The notes under the pieces: generated by a model
Database searches by the model: none
The model's input: only the letters and a program-made list of their open reading frames with translations
What the model was told of the DNA's origin: nothing
Shown here: in pieces, positions 1-9,059 of the stretch
Layout of the letters: the number at the start of each line of letters is the position of its first letter
Position numbering within the stretch: position 1 is the first letter of the stretch
Assembly (NCBI GenBank): GCA_035294245.1
Contig: DATGLG010000008.1
Location: 1-53,062, forward strand
Origin: DATGLG01 sp035294245
GTDB lineage: Bacteria > Pseudomonadota > Alphaproteobacteria > JACZXZ01
DNA: 53,062 nt
Direction of reading: 5' to 3'
Translations under genes and position numbers: made by a program

Positions 1-34
1 GGCATGCACACATCTCAGTCTGCACTCTCCCCCT

Positions 35-118
35 CGTCATTCCCGCGAAAGCGGGAATCCAGTATTTCCGCGGAAAACCTGGATTCCGGCTCTCCGCTGC
101 GCTCCGGCCGGAATGACG
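35..118. repeat. Short intergenic inverted-repeat element, family A, copy 1
   Basis: The element starts with CGTCATTCC and ends with GGAATGACG, perfect 9-bp terminal inverted repeats. It also holds an internal hairpin (ATTCCCGC/GCGGGAAT around 39-58). A related copy lies at 14107-14167. Elements of this look are common between genes in alphaproteobacteria. The rest of bases 1-298 shows no convincing gene. Confidence 0.75.
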
Positions 119-298
119 GCTATTCCTTTGGAAGCGGCGCCCATCCAGACTTGTGCGCATGCCCTAGCGCTTCCGCGGGGACGACGAGACTTTTGGCACC
201 ATGGCAAGGAATAAAATAGCCTCCATCCTGGCGAAGAGGGCCGGGGAGAGGCGGGGACGGAGAGAATTGGCGTGAAGCGCGGCGACGACAACATCGCG

Positions 299-1822
299 CT
301 ACTTCCATTTCGCCTGGAAGAAGCGCGGCACCTCGTCGGTCGAAGGGGTGAAGTCGAGGTCCTTGGCATAGGCGTAGGTGAGCGGCCAGGAGGAGATCGG
401 CGCCCAATAGGCCTCGGCCGAGATGCGGTCGAGGGCCTTCTTGTAGTTCGCCTTGCGCACCGCCGGATCGATCGAGGTGTCGGCGATGCGCAGCCAGTCG
501 CGCACTTGCGGATCGCGCGCGAGATCGTCGGCGCTGAAGGTGAAGAAGTTCGAGACCGAGGCCGAGGCGTCGTTGACCGAGAAGGAGCCCCAGGTCGTGT
601 ACTGGATCGGCATCTTGTGGGCGCGATAGAGATCGCGGATCGCCGCGTATTGCATGTAGCGCAGGCTGGCCTTCACGCCGATGGCGCGGAAATAGCCGAT
701 GATCGCCTCGGCGAGCGGCCGGTCGCGATAGGCGGAGAGCTCGGTCTCGAAGCCGTTGGGATAGCCCGCCGCGGCGAGGAGCGCCTTCGCCTTCTGCGGG
801 TCGTAGGGGTAGTGGGTGACGCCCTCCGTGGTGCAGCCGAACTGCTCGGGGAAGCAGGCCGTGTCGATGATGCGCGCGCCGGGGCCGACGATGGCCTTGA
901 CGATGGCCGCGCGGTCGATCGCCATGTTGAGGGCCTGGCGCACGCGCGCGTCCCGCAGCGCGGGGGTCGGCGTCTGCGGCGTCGAATCGAAATCGAGGTA
1001 GCCGATGCGCATGGTCTCGCCGCTCACGACCTTGAGGCTCGGCACCATCGCGAGCTGCTTCGCCTGGTCGGGGGGCACGCGCCAGATCCAGTCGATCCCG
1101 CCGCTCATGAGCTCGGCGATCTGGGTGTTGAGGTCGGGGATGAGGCGGAGCTCGAGCTTGTCGATGCTCGGCTGGCCCAGGGGACTGTCTTTGAAGTAGC
1201 CCTTGAAGCGCTCCATCCTCACGTATTTCCCCGGCACGTAGTCGACGACCCGGTAGGGGCCGGAGCCCACGGGATGCTCGCTCATGCCCTTGGGCCCCAC
1301 CTTGGCGTAATAGGCGTGGGGATAGATCACGACGGGCCCGGCGAGATATTCGAGGGCGGCGGGGAACGGCGCCTTCAAATGGATGCGCACGGAATTGTCG
1401 GAGAGCTTCTCGGCCCCCGCGATCCAGTTCACGTTCTGCTGGGTGATGACGCCGTTCTCGGGCTTCGAGACGAAGTTGAGGGTATAGACGACGTCGTCGG
1501 GGCCGAAGCTCTCGCCGTCATGGAACTTGACGCCGGGGCGCAAGGTGAAATCGAGGGTCTTGTCGTCGACCCATTTCCACGACGTCGCCAGCTCGCCCTT
1601 GTACTGGCCGGTCTTGGGATCGCGATAGACGAGATTGCTCCAGACGTGATGAGCGATGACGACGCCCTCGCGCACGTCGTTGAAATAGGCGTCGATGCTC
1701 TCCGGCACCACGTTGGAGGCGAAGACGACGGAGTTGTCGCGCTTGCCGGCCTGGGCGGAGGCCGCGGCGAGCAGCGCGGCGAGTGCTGCCGCGGCGAAGG
1801 CGAGGTGCAGCTTGCGGAGCAT
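299..1822 (-). CDS. ABC transporter substrate-binding protein, family 5 (peptide/nickel type)
   Basis: This 507-residue periplasmic protein matches the extracellular solute-binding protein family 5 (DppA/OppA-like) in length and layout. Residues 1-25 form a Sec signal peptide with a hydrophobic core and an AQA cleavage site. Family-like blocks follow, including the stretch around WVDDKTLDFTLRPGVKFHDG and later VRQALNMAIDR, typical of the ligand-binding lobe. Family members capture oligopeptides, nickel chelates or other small molecules for an inner-membrane permease. No permease or ATPase gene is adjacent in the window, although they may lie left of base 1. The ATG start is chosen because it places the signal peptide at the N-terminus. 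The exact ligand cannot be read from sequence. Confidence 0.9.
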   Translation of the reverse strand: MLRKLHLAFAAAALAALLAAASAQAGKRDNSVVFASNVVPESIDAYFNDVREGVVIAHHVWSNLVYRDPKTGQYKGELATSWKWVDDKTLDFTLRPGVKFHDGESFGPDDVVYTLNFVSKPENGVITQQNVNWIAGAEKLSDNSVRIHLKAPFPAALEYLAGPVVIYPHAYYAKVGPKGMSEHPVGSGPYRVVDYVPGKYVRMERFKGYFKDSPLGQPSIDKLELRLIPDLNTQIAELMSGGIDWIWRVPPDQAKQLAMVPSLKVVSGETMRIGYLDFDSTPQTPTPALRDARVRQALNMAIDRAAIVKAIVGPGARIIDTACFPEQFGCTTEGVTHYPYDPQKAKALLAAAGYPNGFETELSAYRDRPLAEAIIGYFRAIGVKASLRYMQYAAIRDLYRAHKMPIQYTTWGSFSVNDASASVSNFFTFSADDLARDPQVRDWLRIADTSIDPAVRKANYKKALDRISAEAYWAPISSWPLTYAYAKDLDFTPSTDEVPRFFQAKWK

Positions 1823-2098
1823 GGCGGTCCTCCCGGTTCGCGGGCGCTCTCTCGGGGGGCGCCCTTGGCGAGGCTTGAAAGGCTAATGACAGGGACCGGG
1901 GTGGTCAATCGCTTCCACTCGCGGGGAGGCCGAGGAAAGTGGCCGGCGCTCGCGCGCAGGCGATCGCCTCGGGCAAGGTCGCCGCGATCTGCGCCTGGGG
2001 CGGGCGCAGACTGTGGGTGAGCGGCATGCGCTCGATCGGCGCCTGGGCGCCGGCGACGAAGACGGCCGCGCCATGGCGGAGATATTCCGCTTGAAGTC
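1823..2098. other. Intergenic region between divergent genes
   Basis: This gap separates the binding protein from the XRE regulator. A 73-codon open frame on the minus strand (1905-2126) reads a plausible but unrecognised peptide containing GAAVFVAGAQAPIER. It has no clear ribosome-binding site and could be a decayed gene tail. Nothing else is supported. Confidence 0.4.
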
Positions 2099-2160
2099 TT
2101 CTTTTGTATGGTATATCAGCCAACAATCATCGCTGATCTATTATATTTGATGCTTTAGAT
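2099..2160 (+). promoter_or_regulatory. AT-rich promoter with inverted repeat upstream of XRE regulator
   Basis: This stretch is sharply more AT-rich than its surroundings. It holds the inverted repeat ATCAGC (2115-2120) and GCTGAT (2132-2137), arms 17 bp apart centre to centre, a usual geometry for a dimeric helix-turn-helix repressor. A TATATTT run follows at about 2142. It directly abuts the regulator's ATG, so autoregulation is a reasonable inference. No Shine-Dalgarno is visible. Confidence 0.45.
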
Positions 2161-2475
2161 ATGATCTCCGCGGCGCAACTTCGGGCGGCGCGCGCGCTCC
2201 TCGGCATCGACCAGCGCAAGCTCGCCGATCTCTCGGGGCTTTCTGTCCCGACGATCCAGCGCATGGAGGCGAGCGAGGGCGTCATCCGGGGCAATGTGGA
2301 TTCGCTGATGAAGCTGGTCGGCGCCCTTGATGGGGCCGGCATCGAGCTCATCGGCGAGGGAGCCTCGAGCCAAGGCGGCGGCCGCGGCGTGCGGCTCAAG
2401 GCGAACGCCGCGACGGGCGAGATGAAGCCGTCGCTCTCTGCAACGGGCCGGTCGGCGACAAGGCGGCGAAGGTAG
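2161..2475 (+). CDS. XRE-family helix-turn-helix transcriptional regulator
   Basis: This small 104-residue protein carries one Cro/C1-type helix-turn-helix at about residues 5-60. It includes LRAARALLGIDQRKLADLSG and the recognition-helix stretch VPTIQRMEASEG. The C-terminal 30 residues are basic and of low complexity. Very similar short regulators are widespread in alphaproteobacteria. Its stop codon lies five bases before the start of the membrane-complex operon, so it is probably co-transcribed with that operon and may control it from the inverted repeat at 2115-2137. The ATG has no evident ribosome-binding site, so translation may be leaderless or weak. Confidence 0.85.
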   Translation: MISAAQLRAARALLGIDQRKLADLSGLSVPTIQRMEASEGVIRGNVDSLMKLVGALDGAGIELIGEGASSQGGGRGVRLKANAATGEMKPSLSATGRSATRRRR

Positions 2476-2480
2476 GGGCG

Positions 2481-4493
2481 GTGCCCGTCATTATTCTGCT
2501 TTGGTGCGTAGCCGCCTTTCTTGCCGCCTCCGTTCTCGGTGTCGCAACCGCCAGAGCGCGGACCGGCACCGGCATCGTCTACGGCGCGTCCCTGGTGGCC
2601 TCGGCGGCCGCATTCGCCGCCGCGACCGTTGCCCTGGTCACGGGCGGTCGTGCGACACCGGCGATCGTCCTGCCGCTCGGGTTGCCCTGGATCGGCGCGC
2701 ATTTCCGGGCGGACGCGCTGGCCGAGTTCTTTCTCCTGGTCGTCAACCTCGGCGGCGGCGCTGCGAGCCTCTATGCGCTCGGCTATGGCCGGCACGAATC
2801 GGCGCCGCAGCGCGTTCTGCCGTTCTATCCCGCATTCCTCGCCGGCATGAATCTCGTCGTCCTCGCCGATGACGCCTTCACGTTCCTGCTGTGCTGGGAG
2901 TTCATGTCGCTGACCTCCTGGGCCCTCGTCATGGCGCATCATCGCGAGGCCGACAACGCCCGCGCCGGCTACGTCTACCTCGTCATGGCGAGCTTCGGGA
3001 CGCTCGCGCTGCTGCTTGCCTTCGGCCTCCTCGCCGGGCCGGACGGCGCCTATGGGTTCGCCGCGATCCGCGCCGGCCACCACACTCCCGCGATCGCGGC
3101 GCTCGTCCTCGCCTTGGCGCTGCTGGGCGCCGGATCGAAGGCCGGCCTGGTGCCGCTGCACGTCTGGCTGCCGCTCGCCCATCCGGCGGCTCCGAGCCAT
3201 GTCTCGGCGCTGATGAGCGGCGTCATGACGAAGGTCGCGGTCTACGGCTTCATCCGCATCGTGCTCGATCTCTTGGGAGCGCCGAGCTGGTGGGCGAGCA
3301 TGACGGTGCTGGCGCTCGCCGGCGTCACCACGGTGATGGGCGTGCTCTACGCCCTGATGCAGCACGACCTGAAGCGCCTGCTCGCCTATCACACGGTCGA
3401 GAACATCGGCATCGTCTTCATCGGCGTCGGGTTGGCGCTCGGCTTCAAGGCCAACGCCATGCCGGCCGCCGCGGCGCTGGCGCTCACCGCGGCGCTGCTC
3501 CACGTCTTCAACCATTCGCTGTTCAAGAGCCTGCTGTTCTTCGGCGCCGGATCGGTGCTCAACGCCACCGGCGAGCGCGACATGGAGCATCTGGGCGGCC
3601 TCATCCACCGCATGCCCTATGCCGCCTTCGCGTTCCTGGTCGGCTGCGCCGCGATCTCGGCGCTACCGCCCTTGAACGGCTTCGTCTCGGAGTGGCTCAC
3701 CTTCCAGGCGATCCTGCTGAGCCCGGCGGTGCCGCAATGGGGCCTGAGGATCCTGGTGCCGGGCGTCGGCGCGCTGCTCGCCCTGTCCGCGGCGCTCGCC
3801 GCGGCGTGCTTCGTCAAGGCTTACGGCGTCACCTTCCTCGGGCGGCCGCGCTCGCCGGCCGCCGGGAGAGCGCGGGAGACCGACCGCTTCTCGCTGACGG
3901 CGATGTTCGCGCTCGCTGCGCTCTGTCTTCTTGCGGGCATCCTTCCGGGATTCGTGATCGACGCGCTGGCGCCGGTGAGCCAGGCGCTGATCGGCAGCCG
4001 CATGCCGGCGCAGGCGAGCGATCCTTGGCTCACCGTCGTGCCGGTCGCCGCGAGCCGCAGCTCCTACGACGGCCTTCTGGTCTTCGTCTTCATCGGTCTC
4101 GCCGCACTCATCGCGGCCTGGGCGATCCATCGCTTCGCCTCGCGCGCGCTCCGGCGCTCGGCAGCATGGGATTGCGGGACGCCCGATCCCAGTCCGCTGA
4201 CGCAATACACCGCCGCGAGCTTCGCCCAGCCGATCCGCCGGGTCTATGGCACCCTCGTTTTCCGCGCGCGCGAGCGCGTCGAGATGCCGCCGCCGGGCGA
4301 CGCGCGGCCCGCGGTGCTGCGCGTGTCGCTGCACGATATGGTGTGGGACTGGCTCTACGCGCCGATCGAAGGCTCGGTCGCGACTGCCGCCGGCCTGCTC
4401 AACCAGTTCCAGTTCCTCACCATCCGCAAATATCTGAGCCTCGTCTTCGCGCTGCTCGTCATTCTGCTGCTGGTGCTGGCGATATGGCTCTGA
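2481..4493 (+). CDS. hyfB: Hydrogenase-4 subunit B-like proton-translocating membrane subunit (Ehr complex)
   Basis: This 670-residue polytopic protein belongs to the NuoL/M/N antiporter-like family, HyfB branch. It shows roughly 16 hydrophobic segments. The proton-channel core includes GLVPLHVWLPLAHPAAPSHV and the following SALMSGVMTKVAVYG with its conserved lysine. It would form one proton- or ion-pumping module of a membrane-bound redox complex. The start is GTG at 2481, five bases after the regulator, and the preceding purines offer a weak ribosome-binding site. Its end overlaps the next gene by 10 bases, so translation is probably coupled. The symbol follows homology only; the complex is unlikely to be a true hydrogenase because of the large subunit at 7557-9047. 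Confidence 0.9.
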   Translation: MPVIILLWCVAAFLAASVLGVATARARTGTGIVYGASLVASAAAFAAATVALVTGGRATPAIVLPLGLPWIGAHFRADALAEFFLLVVNLGGGAASLYALGYGRHESAPQRVLPFYPAFLAGMNLVVLADDAFTFLLCWEFMSLTSWALVMAHHREADNARAGYVYLVMASFGTLALLLAFGLLAGPDGAYGFAAIRAGHHTPAIAALVLALALLGAGSKAGLVPLHVWLPLAHPAAPSHVSALMSGVMTKVAVYGFIRIVLDLLGAPSWWASMTVLALAGVTTVMGVLYALMQHDLKRLLAYHTVENIGIVFIGVGLALGFKANAMPAAAALALTAALLHVFNHSLFKSLLFFGAGSVLNATGERDMEHLGGLIHRMPYAAFAFLVGCAAISALPPLNGFVSEWLTFQAILLSPAVPQWGLRILVPGVGALLALSAALAAACFVKAYGVTFLGRPRSPAAGRARETDRFSLTAMFALAALCLLAGILPGFVIDALAPVSQALIGSRMPAQASDPWLTVVPVAASRSSYDGLLVFVFIGLAALIAAWAIHRFASRALRRSAAWDCGTPDPSPLTQYTAASFAQPIRRVYGTLVFRARERVEMPPPGDARPAVLRVSLHDMVWDWLYAPIEGSVATAAGLLNQFQFLTIRKYLSLVFALLVILLLVLAIWL

Positions 4494-5440
4494 TTCACGA
4501 CCTCGCCGTGCAGTTCGCGCAGATGCTAACGGTGCTGCTGCTGGCGCCCGGCCTCGTCGGCCTGGTGCGCAAGGCCAAGGCGCGCCTCTTGCGTCGCCGC
4601 GGCGCCTCGATCATCCAGCCCTATCGCGACCTGTTGCGACTGATCCGCAAAGAGGTGGTGCTGGCGGAGAACGCGAGCTGGCTGTTCCGCGTCGCGCCTT
4701 ATCTGATCTTCGCGGCGACCTGGGTGGCGGCGGCGCTGGTGCCGACCTTCGCCACCGGTCTTCTGTTTAGCTGGTCGGCCGATCTTATCGCCATCATCGC
4801 GCTGCTCGCCAGCGCGCGGTTCTTCCTGGCGCTTGCCGGCATGGATGTCGGCACCAGCTTCGGCGGCATCGGCTCGAGCCGCGAGATGATGATCGCCTCG
4901 CTCGCCGAGCCCGCAATGCTGATGATCGTGTTCACGCTGGCGCTGATTGCCGGCTCGACCCAGCTCTCGACCATCGCCGGCGTGATGAATTCGCCCATGG
5001 TCGGCGTGCGCGTCTCGCTCGGCCTCGCGCTCTTCGCGCTGATCATCGTCGCCATCGCGGAGAATGCGCGGATCCCGGTCGACAATCCGGCGACCCACCT
5101 CGAGCTCACCATGGTGCACGAGGCGATGGTGCTGGAATATTCGGGCCGGCACCTTGCGCTGATCGAGCTCGCCTCGGCGCTGAAGCTGCTGCTCTACGTC
5201 TCGCTGATCGCCTGCATCTTCGCGCCCTGGGGCATCGCCCGGCCCGACGCGGGTGCGGCGGCGCTCGCCGCCGCCGCCGTCGCCTATATCGCCAAGCTGG
5301 CGATCGGCGGCGGCCTGCTCGCGGTCTTCGAGACCGCCATCGCCAAGATGCGCGTCTTCCGCGTGCCGCAGTTCATGGGCGCGGCGCTGATGCTGGCGTT
5401 GCTCGGCACGCTCCTGCGCTTCGTCTCGGGAAGCTTCTGA
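4484..5440 (+). CDS. hyfC: Hydrogenase-4 subunit C-like / NuoH-type membrane anchor subunit
   Basis: This 318-residue membrane protein belongs to the NuoH/HyfC/HycD family. It connects the hydrophilic redox arm to the pump modules and in complex I helps build the quinone cavity. The family signature IIQPYRDLLRLIRKE sits near residue 45, and the acidic loop IPVDNPATHLELTMVHEAMV near residues 195-215 is intact. About eight transmembrane helices are visible. The ATG at 4484 lies inside the end of the upstream gene (10-base overlap). A longer open frame continues upstream but is only a shadow of hyfB. The stop overlaps the next start by one base (TGATG). Confidence 0.92.
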   Translation: MALIHDLAVQFAQMLTVLLLAPGLVGLVRKAKARLLRRRGASIIQPYRDLLRLIRKEVVLAENASWLFRVAPYLIFAATWVAAALVPTFATGLLFSWSADLIAIIALLASARFFLALAGMDVGTSFGGIGSSREMMIASLAEPAMLMIVFTLALIAGSTQLSTIAGVMNSPMVGVRVSLGLALFALIIVAIAENARIPVDNPATHLELTMVHEAMVLEYSGRHLALIELASALKLLLYVSLIACIFAPWGIARPDAGAAALAAAAVAYIAKLAIGGGLLAVFETAIAKMRVFRVPQFMGAALMLALLGTLLRFVSGSF

Positions 5441-6102
5441 TGCCCAATCTCACCTTCGATACCGCGCATCTCTTCGCCGGCGGCCTGGTGCTGGTGAGCT
5501 TCGTGCTGCTCTACCAGGACCGCCTGACCGCTCTGCTCAACATCTATGCGCTGCACGCGCTGGTGCTGGCGCTGGCGGTCGCGTGGCAGGCCAGCATCCA
5601 GAATGCGCCGCACCTTTATGTGACGGCGGCGCTGGCGTTGGGATTCAAGGCGGTGATCATTCCGCTGGCGCTGCACCGCATCATCGAGCGCCTTGGCATT
5701 CACCGCGAGATCGAGACCGTCGTCGGCATCGGCCTGACCATGCTCGCCGGCATAGCACTGGTCGCGTTGTCGATGGTGGTGATGCTGCGCATCACCGCGG
5801 CGGCAGCGCCGATCGCGCGCGAGGATCTCGCCTTCGCGCTCGCCGTCGTGCTCTTGGGCCTGCTCATCATGGTGACGCGGCGCAACGCCGTGAGCCAGGT
5901 GGTCGGATTCATGTCGCTTGAGAACGGCCTGATCCTGGCGGCGGCCGGCGCCAAGGGCATGCCCCTGGTGGTCGAGATCAGCGTCGCCTTCTCGATCCTG
6001 ATCGCCTTCATCGTCATCGGCATCTTCCTCTTCCGCATCCGCGAGCGCTTCGACACCGTCGACCTCGCCGCGCTCGATCAGTTCCGCGGTGAGCGGCGAT
6101 GA
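5440..6102 (+). CDS. hyfE: Hydrogenase-4 component E-like membrane protein
   Basis: This 220-residue protein has about six or seven transmembrane helices and matches the HyfE family. HyfE combines a NuoK-like segment with further helices and acts as a small membrane subunit of Hyf/Ehr-type complexes. The NuoK-like motif FMSLENGLILAAAG lies near residue 160. The C-terminus ends in a charged tail (RIRERFDTVDLAALDQFR) facing the cytoplasm. The start overlaps the hyfC stop by one base and its end overlaps the next gene by four (ATGA), typical of strictly coupled subunits. Length equals, as far as I recall, that of the mycobacterial HycP homologue. Confidence 0.88.
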   Translation: MPNLTFDTAHLFAGGLVLVSFVLLYQDRLTALLNIYALHALVLALAVAWQASIQNAPHLYVTAALALGFKAVIIPLALHRIIERLGIHREIETVVGIGLTMLAGIALVALSMVVMLRITAAAAPIAREDLAFALAVVLLGLLIMVTRRNAVSQVVGFMSLENGLILAAAGAKGMPLVVEISVAFSILIAFIVIGIFLFRIRERFDTVDLAALDQFRGERR

Positions 6103-7550
6103 GCCTCCTCGCTTCCCCGCGCGTCGAGCTGGTGATCCTGATCCCGCTGGTGGCAGCGGCGGTGCTGGCGCTGCTGCCCGGCTATCGACTGGCCGCGCGG
6201 CTCAACGTTGTCGCGGCGCTGCTGACGCTGCTCGCGGCGCTGGCGCTGCTGATCGCGCCGCACCGCCCGCCGGGATCATATCTTCTGGTCGATGACCTCA
6301 ACGTCGTCTTCGTTGCGCTCAATGCATTCGTGGGATTCACGACGAGCGTGTTCAGCGCGAGCTATGTCGGCCACGAGCTCGCGACCGGCCGGCTGACGCC
6401 GGCCTATCTGCGCTTCTACCACGCCATGTATCAGCTCTTGATGTGCGCAATGAACGTCGCGCTCGTGGCCAACAACATCGGGCTGATGTGGGTCGCGGTC
6501 GAGTTCGCAACCCTGACGACGATCCTGATGGTCGGCATCTACCGCACGCACGAGGCCCTCGAGGCGGCGTGGAAGTATTTCATCCTCGGCAGTGTCGGCA
6601 TCGCGCTGGCGCTGTTCGGCACCATCCTGGTCTATGTCGCGGCGCAGGCGGCGGTCGGCGAAGGCCTCGACGCCATGGCGTGGACGAAGCTGATCGCCGA
6701 GGCCCCGAAATTCGATCCGGCGCTGCTTAACGTCGCCTTCATCTTCCTGCTGCTGGGATACGGCACCAAGGTCGGCTTGGCGCCGCTGCACGCGTGGCTG
6801 CCGGACGCCCATGCCGAAGGCCCGACGCCGATCTCGGCGGTGCTGTCGGGCCTGCTGCTCAACGTCGCGCTCTATGCCGTTCTGCGCTTCAAGATGCTGA
6901 TGGCGGCGAGCGTGGCGGCGATCGCGCCGGGGCCGCTGATGGTGACGCTGGGATTGGTGTCGCTGATCTTCGGCGCATTCATGCTCTACCGCCGCCGCGA
7001 TATCAAGCGGCTCTTCGCCTATTCGTCGATCGAGCACATGGGCATCATCACCTTCGCCTTCGGCATGGGCGGGCCGCTGGCGAATTTTGCCGGCCTGCTG
7101 CACATGACGATGCACAGCCTCACCAAGTCCGGGATTTTCTTCGCCGTCGGCCACGTCGCCCAGGCCAAGGGCACGCAGCGCATTGCCGATATCGGCGGCC
7201 TGACCGAGAGCCATCCCTGGCTCGGCTGGAGCCTGGTCGCCGGCGTGGTCGCCATCGCCGGATTGCCGCCGCTCGGCATCTTCATGAGCGAGTTCCTCGT
7301 GGTGAGCTCGACCTTCGCGCGCGCGCCGCTCTTGGCGATCCCGCTGGTGCTGGGACTGCTGCTCGCCCTCGGCGCGCTGTTCCTGCGCCTCAATGGCCTC
7401 GCCTTCGGCGAGCCGCGCGGCGCGAGCCATCCGGTGCAGGCGTCCTACGGCCCGCTCCTCGCGCATCTGGCGCTCGTGCTGATCGCCGGGCTCTACCTGC
7501 CGCCGCAGCTCGTCGCCTGGTTCCAGCATGTCTCGCAGTTGCTGGGATAG
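6099..7550 (+). CDS. hyfF: Hydrogenase-4 component F-like proton-translocating subunit
   Basis: This 483-residue NuoL/M/N-family subunit is the second antiporter-like module of the complex. Its diagnostic stretch reads GLAPLHAWLPDAHAEGPTPI and is followed by SAVLSGLLLNVALYAVLRFK. At that site the usual channel lysine is an asparagine, as is common in HyfF. A further helix has YSSIEHMGIITFAFGMGGP, a typical broken-helix region. Roughly 14 transmembrane segments are seen. The ATG overlaps the stop of hyfE (ATGA). Six bases separate its stop from the large-subunit gene. Confidence 0.9.
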   Translation: MSLLASPRVELVILIPLVAAAVLALLPGYRLAARLNVVAALLTLLAALALLIAPHRPPGSYLLVDDLNVVFVALNAFVGFTTSVFSASYVGHELATGRLTPAYLRFYHAMYQLLMCAMNVALVANNIGLMWVAVEFATLTTILMVGIYRTHEALEAAWKYFILGSVGIALALFGTILVYVAAQAAVGEGLDAMAWTKLIAEAPKFDPALLNVAFIFLLLGYGTKVGLAPLHAWLPDAHAEGPTPISAVLSGLLLNVALYAVLRFKMLMAASVAAIAPGPLMVTLGLVSLIFGAFMLYRRRDIKRLFAYSSIEHMGIITFAFGMGGPLANFAGLLHMTMHSLTKSGIFFAVGHVAQAKGTQRIADIGGLTESHPWLGWSLVAGVVAIAGLPPLGIFMSEFLVVSSTFARAPLLAIPLVLGLLLALGALFLRLNGLAFGEPRGASHPVQASYGPLLAHLALVLIAGLYLPPQLVAWFQHVSQLLG

Positions 7551-7556
7551 CGTGCC

Positions 7557-9047
7557 ATGGCCCCGCTCGACGAGCTCCTCGCCAAGGGAAAGCGCATCGC
7601 GGCGCACCGCCCGGTGCCGCGCGCCGTCGTCGACCGGGCGGGCTGGACGCAAGCCGCGCACGCGCTCGCCGACGGGCGCGCGAGCTTGCTCGGCTTGTGG
7701 GGTGAGCGCGAGGCCGCGCACATGGCGCTGCGCGACAACGAAGGCGGCGCCGTCGCGGTGCTGAGCCTCGCCTGTCCGGACCGGCGCCTGCCCTCGGTCG
7801 GCGCCATCCATCCGCCGGCGATCCGCCTCGAGCGCGCGATGCGCGATCTTTACGGCCTCGTTGCCGAGGGCGCGAGCGATGCGCGGCCGTGGCTCGATCA
7901 CGGCAGGTGGGAGCACTCGCGGCCCGAGGCGCGCGCGCCCTACGAGTTCCGCACGGCGGAAGGCGAGGGCCTGCATCGCATCGTCGTCGGACCCGTTCAC
8001 GCCGGCATCATCGAGCCGGGCAACTTCCGCTTCCATGCCGGCGGCGAGATCGTCGTGCGGCTCGAGGAGCGGCTCGGCTACGTGCACAAGGGCATCGAGG
8101 GATTGATGCGAGGCGCGACGCTCGAGCGCGGCGCGCAGCTCGCCGGCCGCACCTCGGGCGACAGCGCCGTCGCCTATGCCGTCGCCTTTGCCCGCGCCGC
8201 CGAGGCGGCGCTCGATTGCGAGCCGCCGCCGCGCGCGATCTGGCTGCGTGCGCTGATGGCCGAGCTCGAGCGTCTCGCCAACCATTTCGGCGACATCGGC
8301 GCGGTCTGCAACGACGCGGCCTTCGGCCTCATGCACGCGCATACCGGCGTGCTGCGCGAGCGCGTGCTGCGCGCCGCCGATGCCGCCTTCGGCCACCGCC
8401 TGATGCGCGACTGCGTCGTGCCGGGCGGCGTGGCACGCGATCTCGACGGCAAAGACGTCGCTGCGATCCGCGCGCTGATCGCCGAGGCGCGCAAGCGCTT
8501 TCCGCCGCTGATCCGGCTTTACGACGACACCGCCTCGCTGCAGGACCGCACCGTCGGCGCCGGCTATCTCAAGCCCGAGCTCGCGCGGCAATACGGCGCC
8601 GGCGGCTTCGTCGGCCGCGCCTCCGGCCGCGATTTCGACGCGCGCCGCAGCCCCGGCTATGCGCCCTACGACCGGTTGACGTTCGAGGTGCCGGTCCGCG
8701 AGGAGGGCGACGTCAATGCGCGCGTCTGGATCCGCATCCGGGAGGTCGAGCAAAGCCTGGATCTGATCGGGCAGATCCTCGAGCGCCTGCCCGCGGGCTC
8801 GCTCCGCACGGAGCTCCCGCTTGGCGCGGAGCCGGGCGAGGGCCTGGCGCTGGCCGAAGGCTTCCGCGGCGACGTGCTGGTCTGGCTGCGGCTCGCCGGC
8901 GACGGCACCATTGCGCGTTGTCACCTGCGCGACCCGTCGTGGTTTCAGTGGCCCCTGCTCGAGGCGGCGATCGAGGGCAACATCGTCGCCGATTTCCCGC
9001 TCTGCAATAAATCCTTCAACTGCTCCTATTCGGGGCACGATCTCTGA
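7557..9047 (+). CDS. hyfG: NiFe-hydrogenase large-subunit homologue lacking NiFe ligands (HyfG/HycE-like, Ehr type)
   Basis: This 496-residue protein fuses a short NuoC-like N-terminal part (about 1-140) to a NuoD/hydrogenase-large-subunit domain. The fold landmarks EPGNFRFHAGGEIVVRLEER and the GYVHKGIEGLMRG stretch are clear. Where group 4 hydrogenases carry RxCGxC, residues 197-203 read GRTSGDS. Where they carry DPCxxC, residues 459-463 read DPSWF. The four cysteines that hold the NiFe centre are therefore absent, and no C-terminal maturation extension exists. The ending NKSFNCSYSGHDL is typical of energy-converting-hydrogenase-related proteins. By analogy with NuoD it may line a substrate or quinone site. 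The redox partner is unknown. Confidence 0.9.
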   Translation: MAPLDELLAKGKRIAAHRPVPRAVVDRAGWTQAAHALADGRASLLGLWGEREAAHMALRDNEGGAVAVLSLACPDRRLPSVGAIHPPAIRLERAMRDLYGLVAEGASDARPWLDHGRWEHSRPEARAPYEFRTAEGEGLHRIVVGPVHAGIIEPGNFRFHAGGEIVVRLEERLGYVHKGIEGLMRGATLERGAQLAGRTSGDSAVAYAVAFARAAEAALDCEPPPRAIWLRALMAELERLANHFGDIGAVCNDAAFGLMHAHTGVLRERVLRAADAAFGHRLMRDCVVPGGVARDLDGKDVAAIRALIAEARKRFPPLIRLYDDTASLQDRTVGAGYLKPELARQYGAGGFVGRASGRDFDARRSPGYAPYDRLTFEVPVREEGDVNARVWIRIREVEQSLDLIGQILERLPAGSLRTELPLGAEPGEGLALAEGFRGDVLVWLRLAGDGTIARCHLRDPSWFQWPLLEAAIEGNIVADFPLCNKSFNCSYSGHDL

Positions 9048-9059
9048 GGGCCTCTCGTC

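Noticed and set aside
272..2020. 582-codon plus-strand open frame opposite the family-5 binding protein
   Set aside because: Composition artefact; the minus-strand gene has a signal peptide and clear family motifs.
1905..2126. 73-codon minus-strand frame upstream of the XRE gene
   Set aside because: The peptide looks somewhat protein-like but has no start signal or family I can name; kept only as a note in the intergenic entry.
2891..4483. N-terminal half of an 849-codon frame that continues into hyfC
   Set aside because: The first 531 codons are a shadow of hyfB in another frame; the true hyfC starts at ATG 4484.
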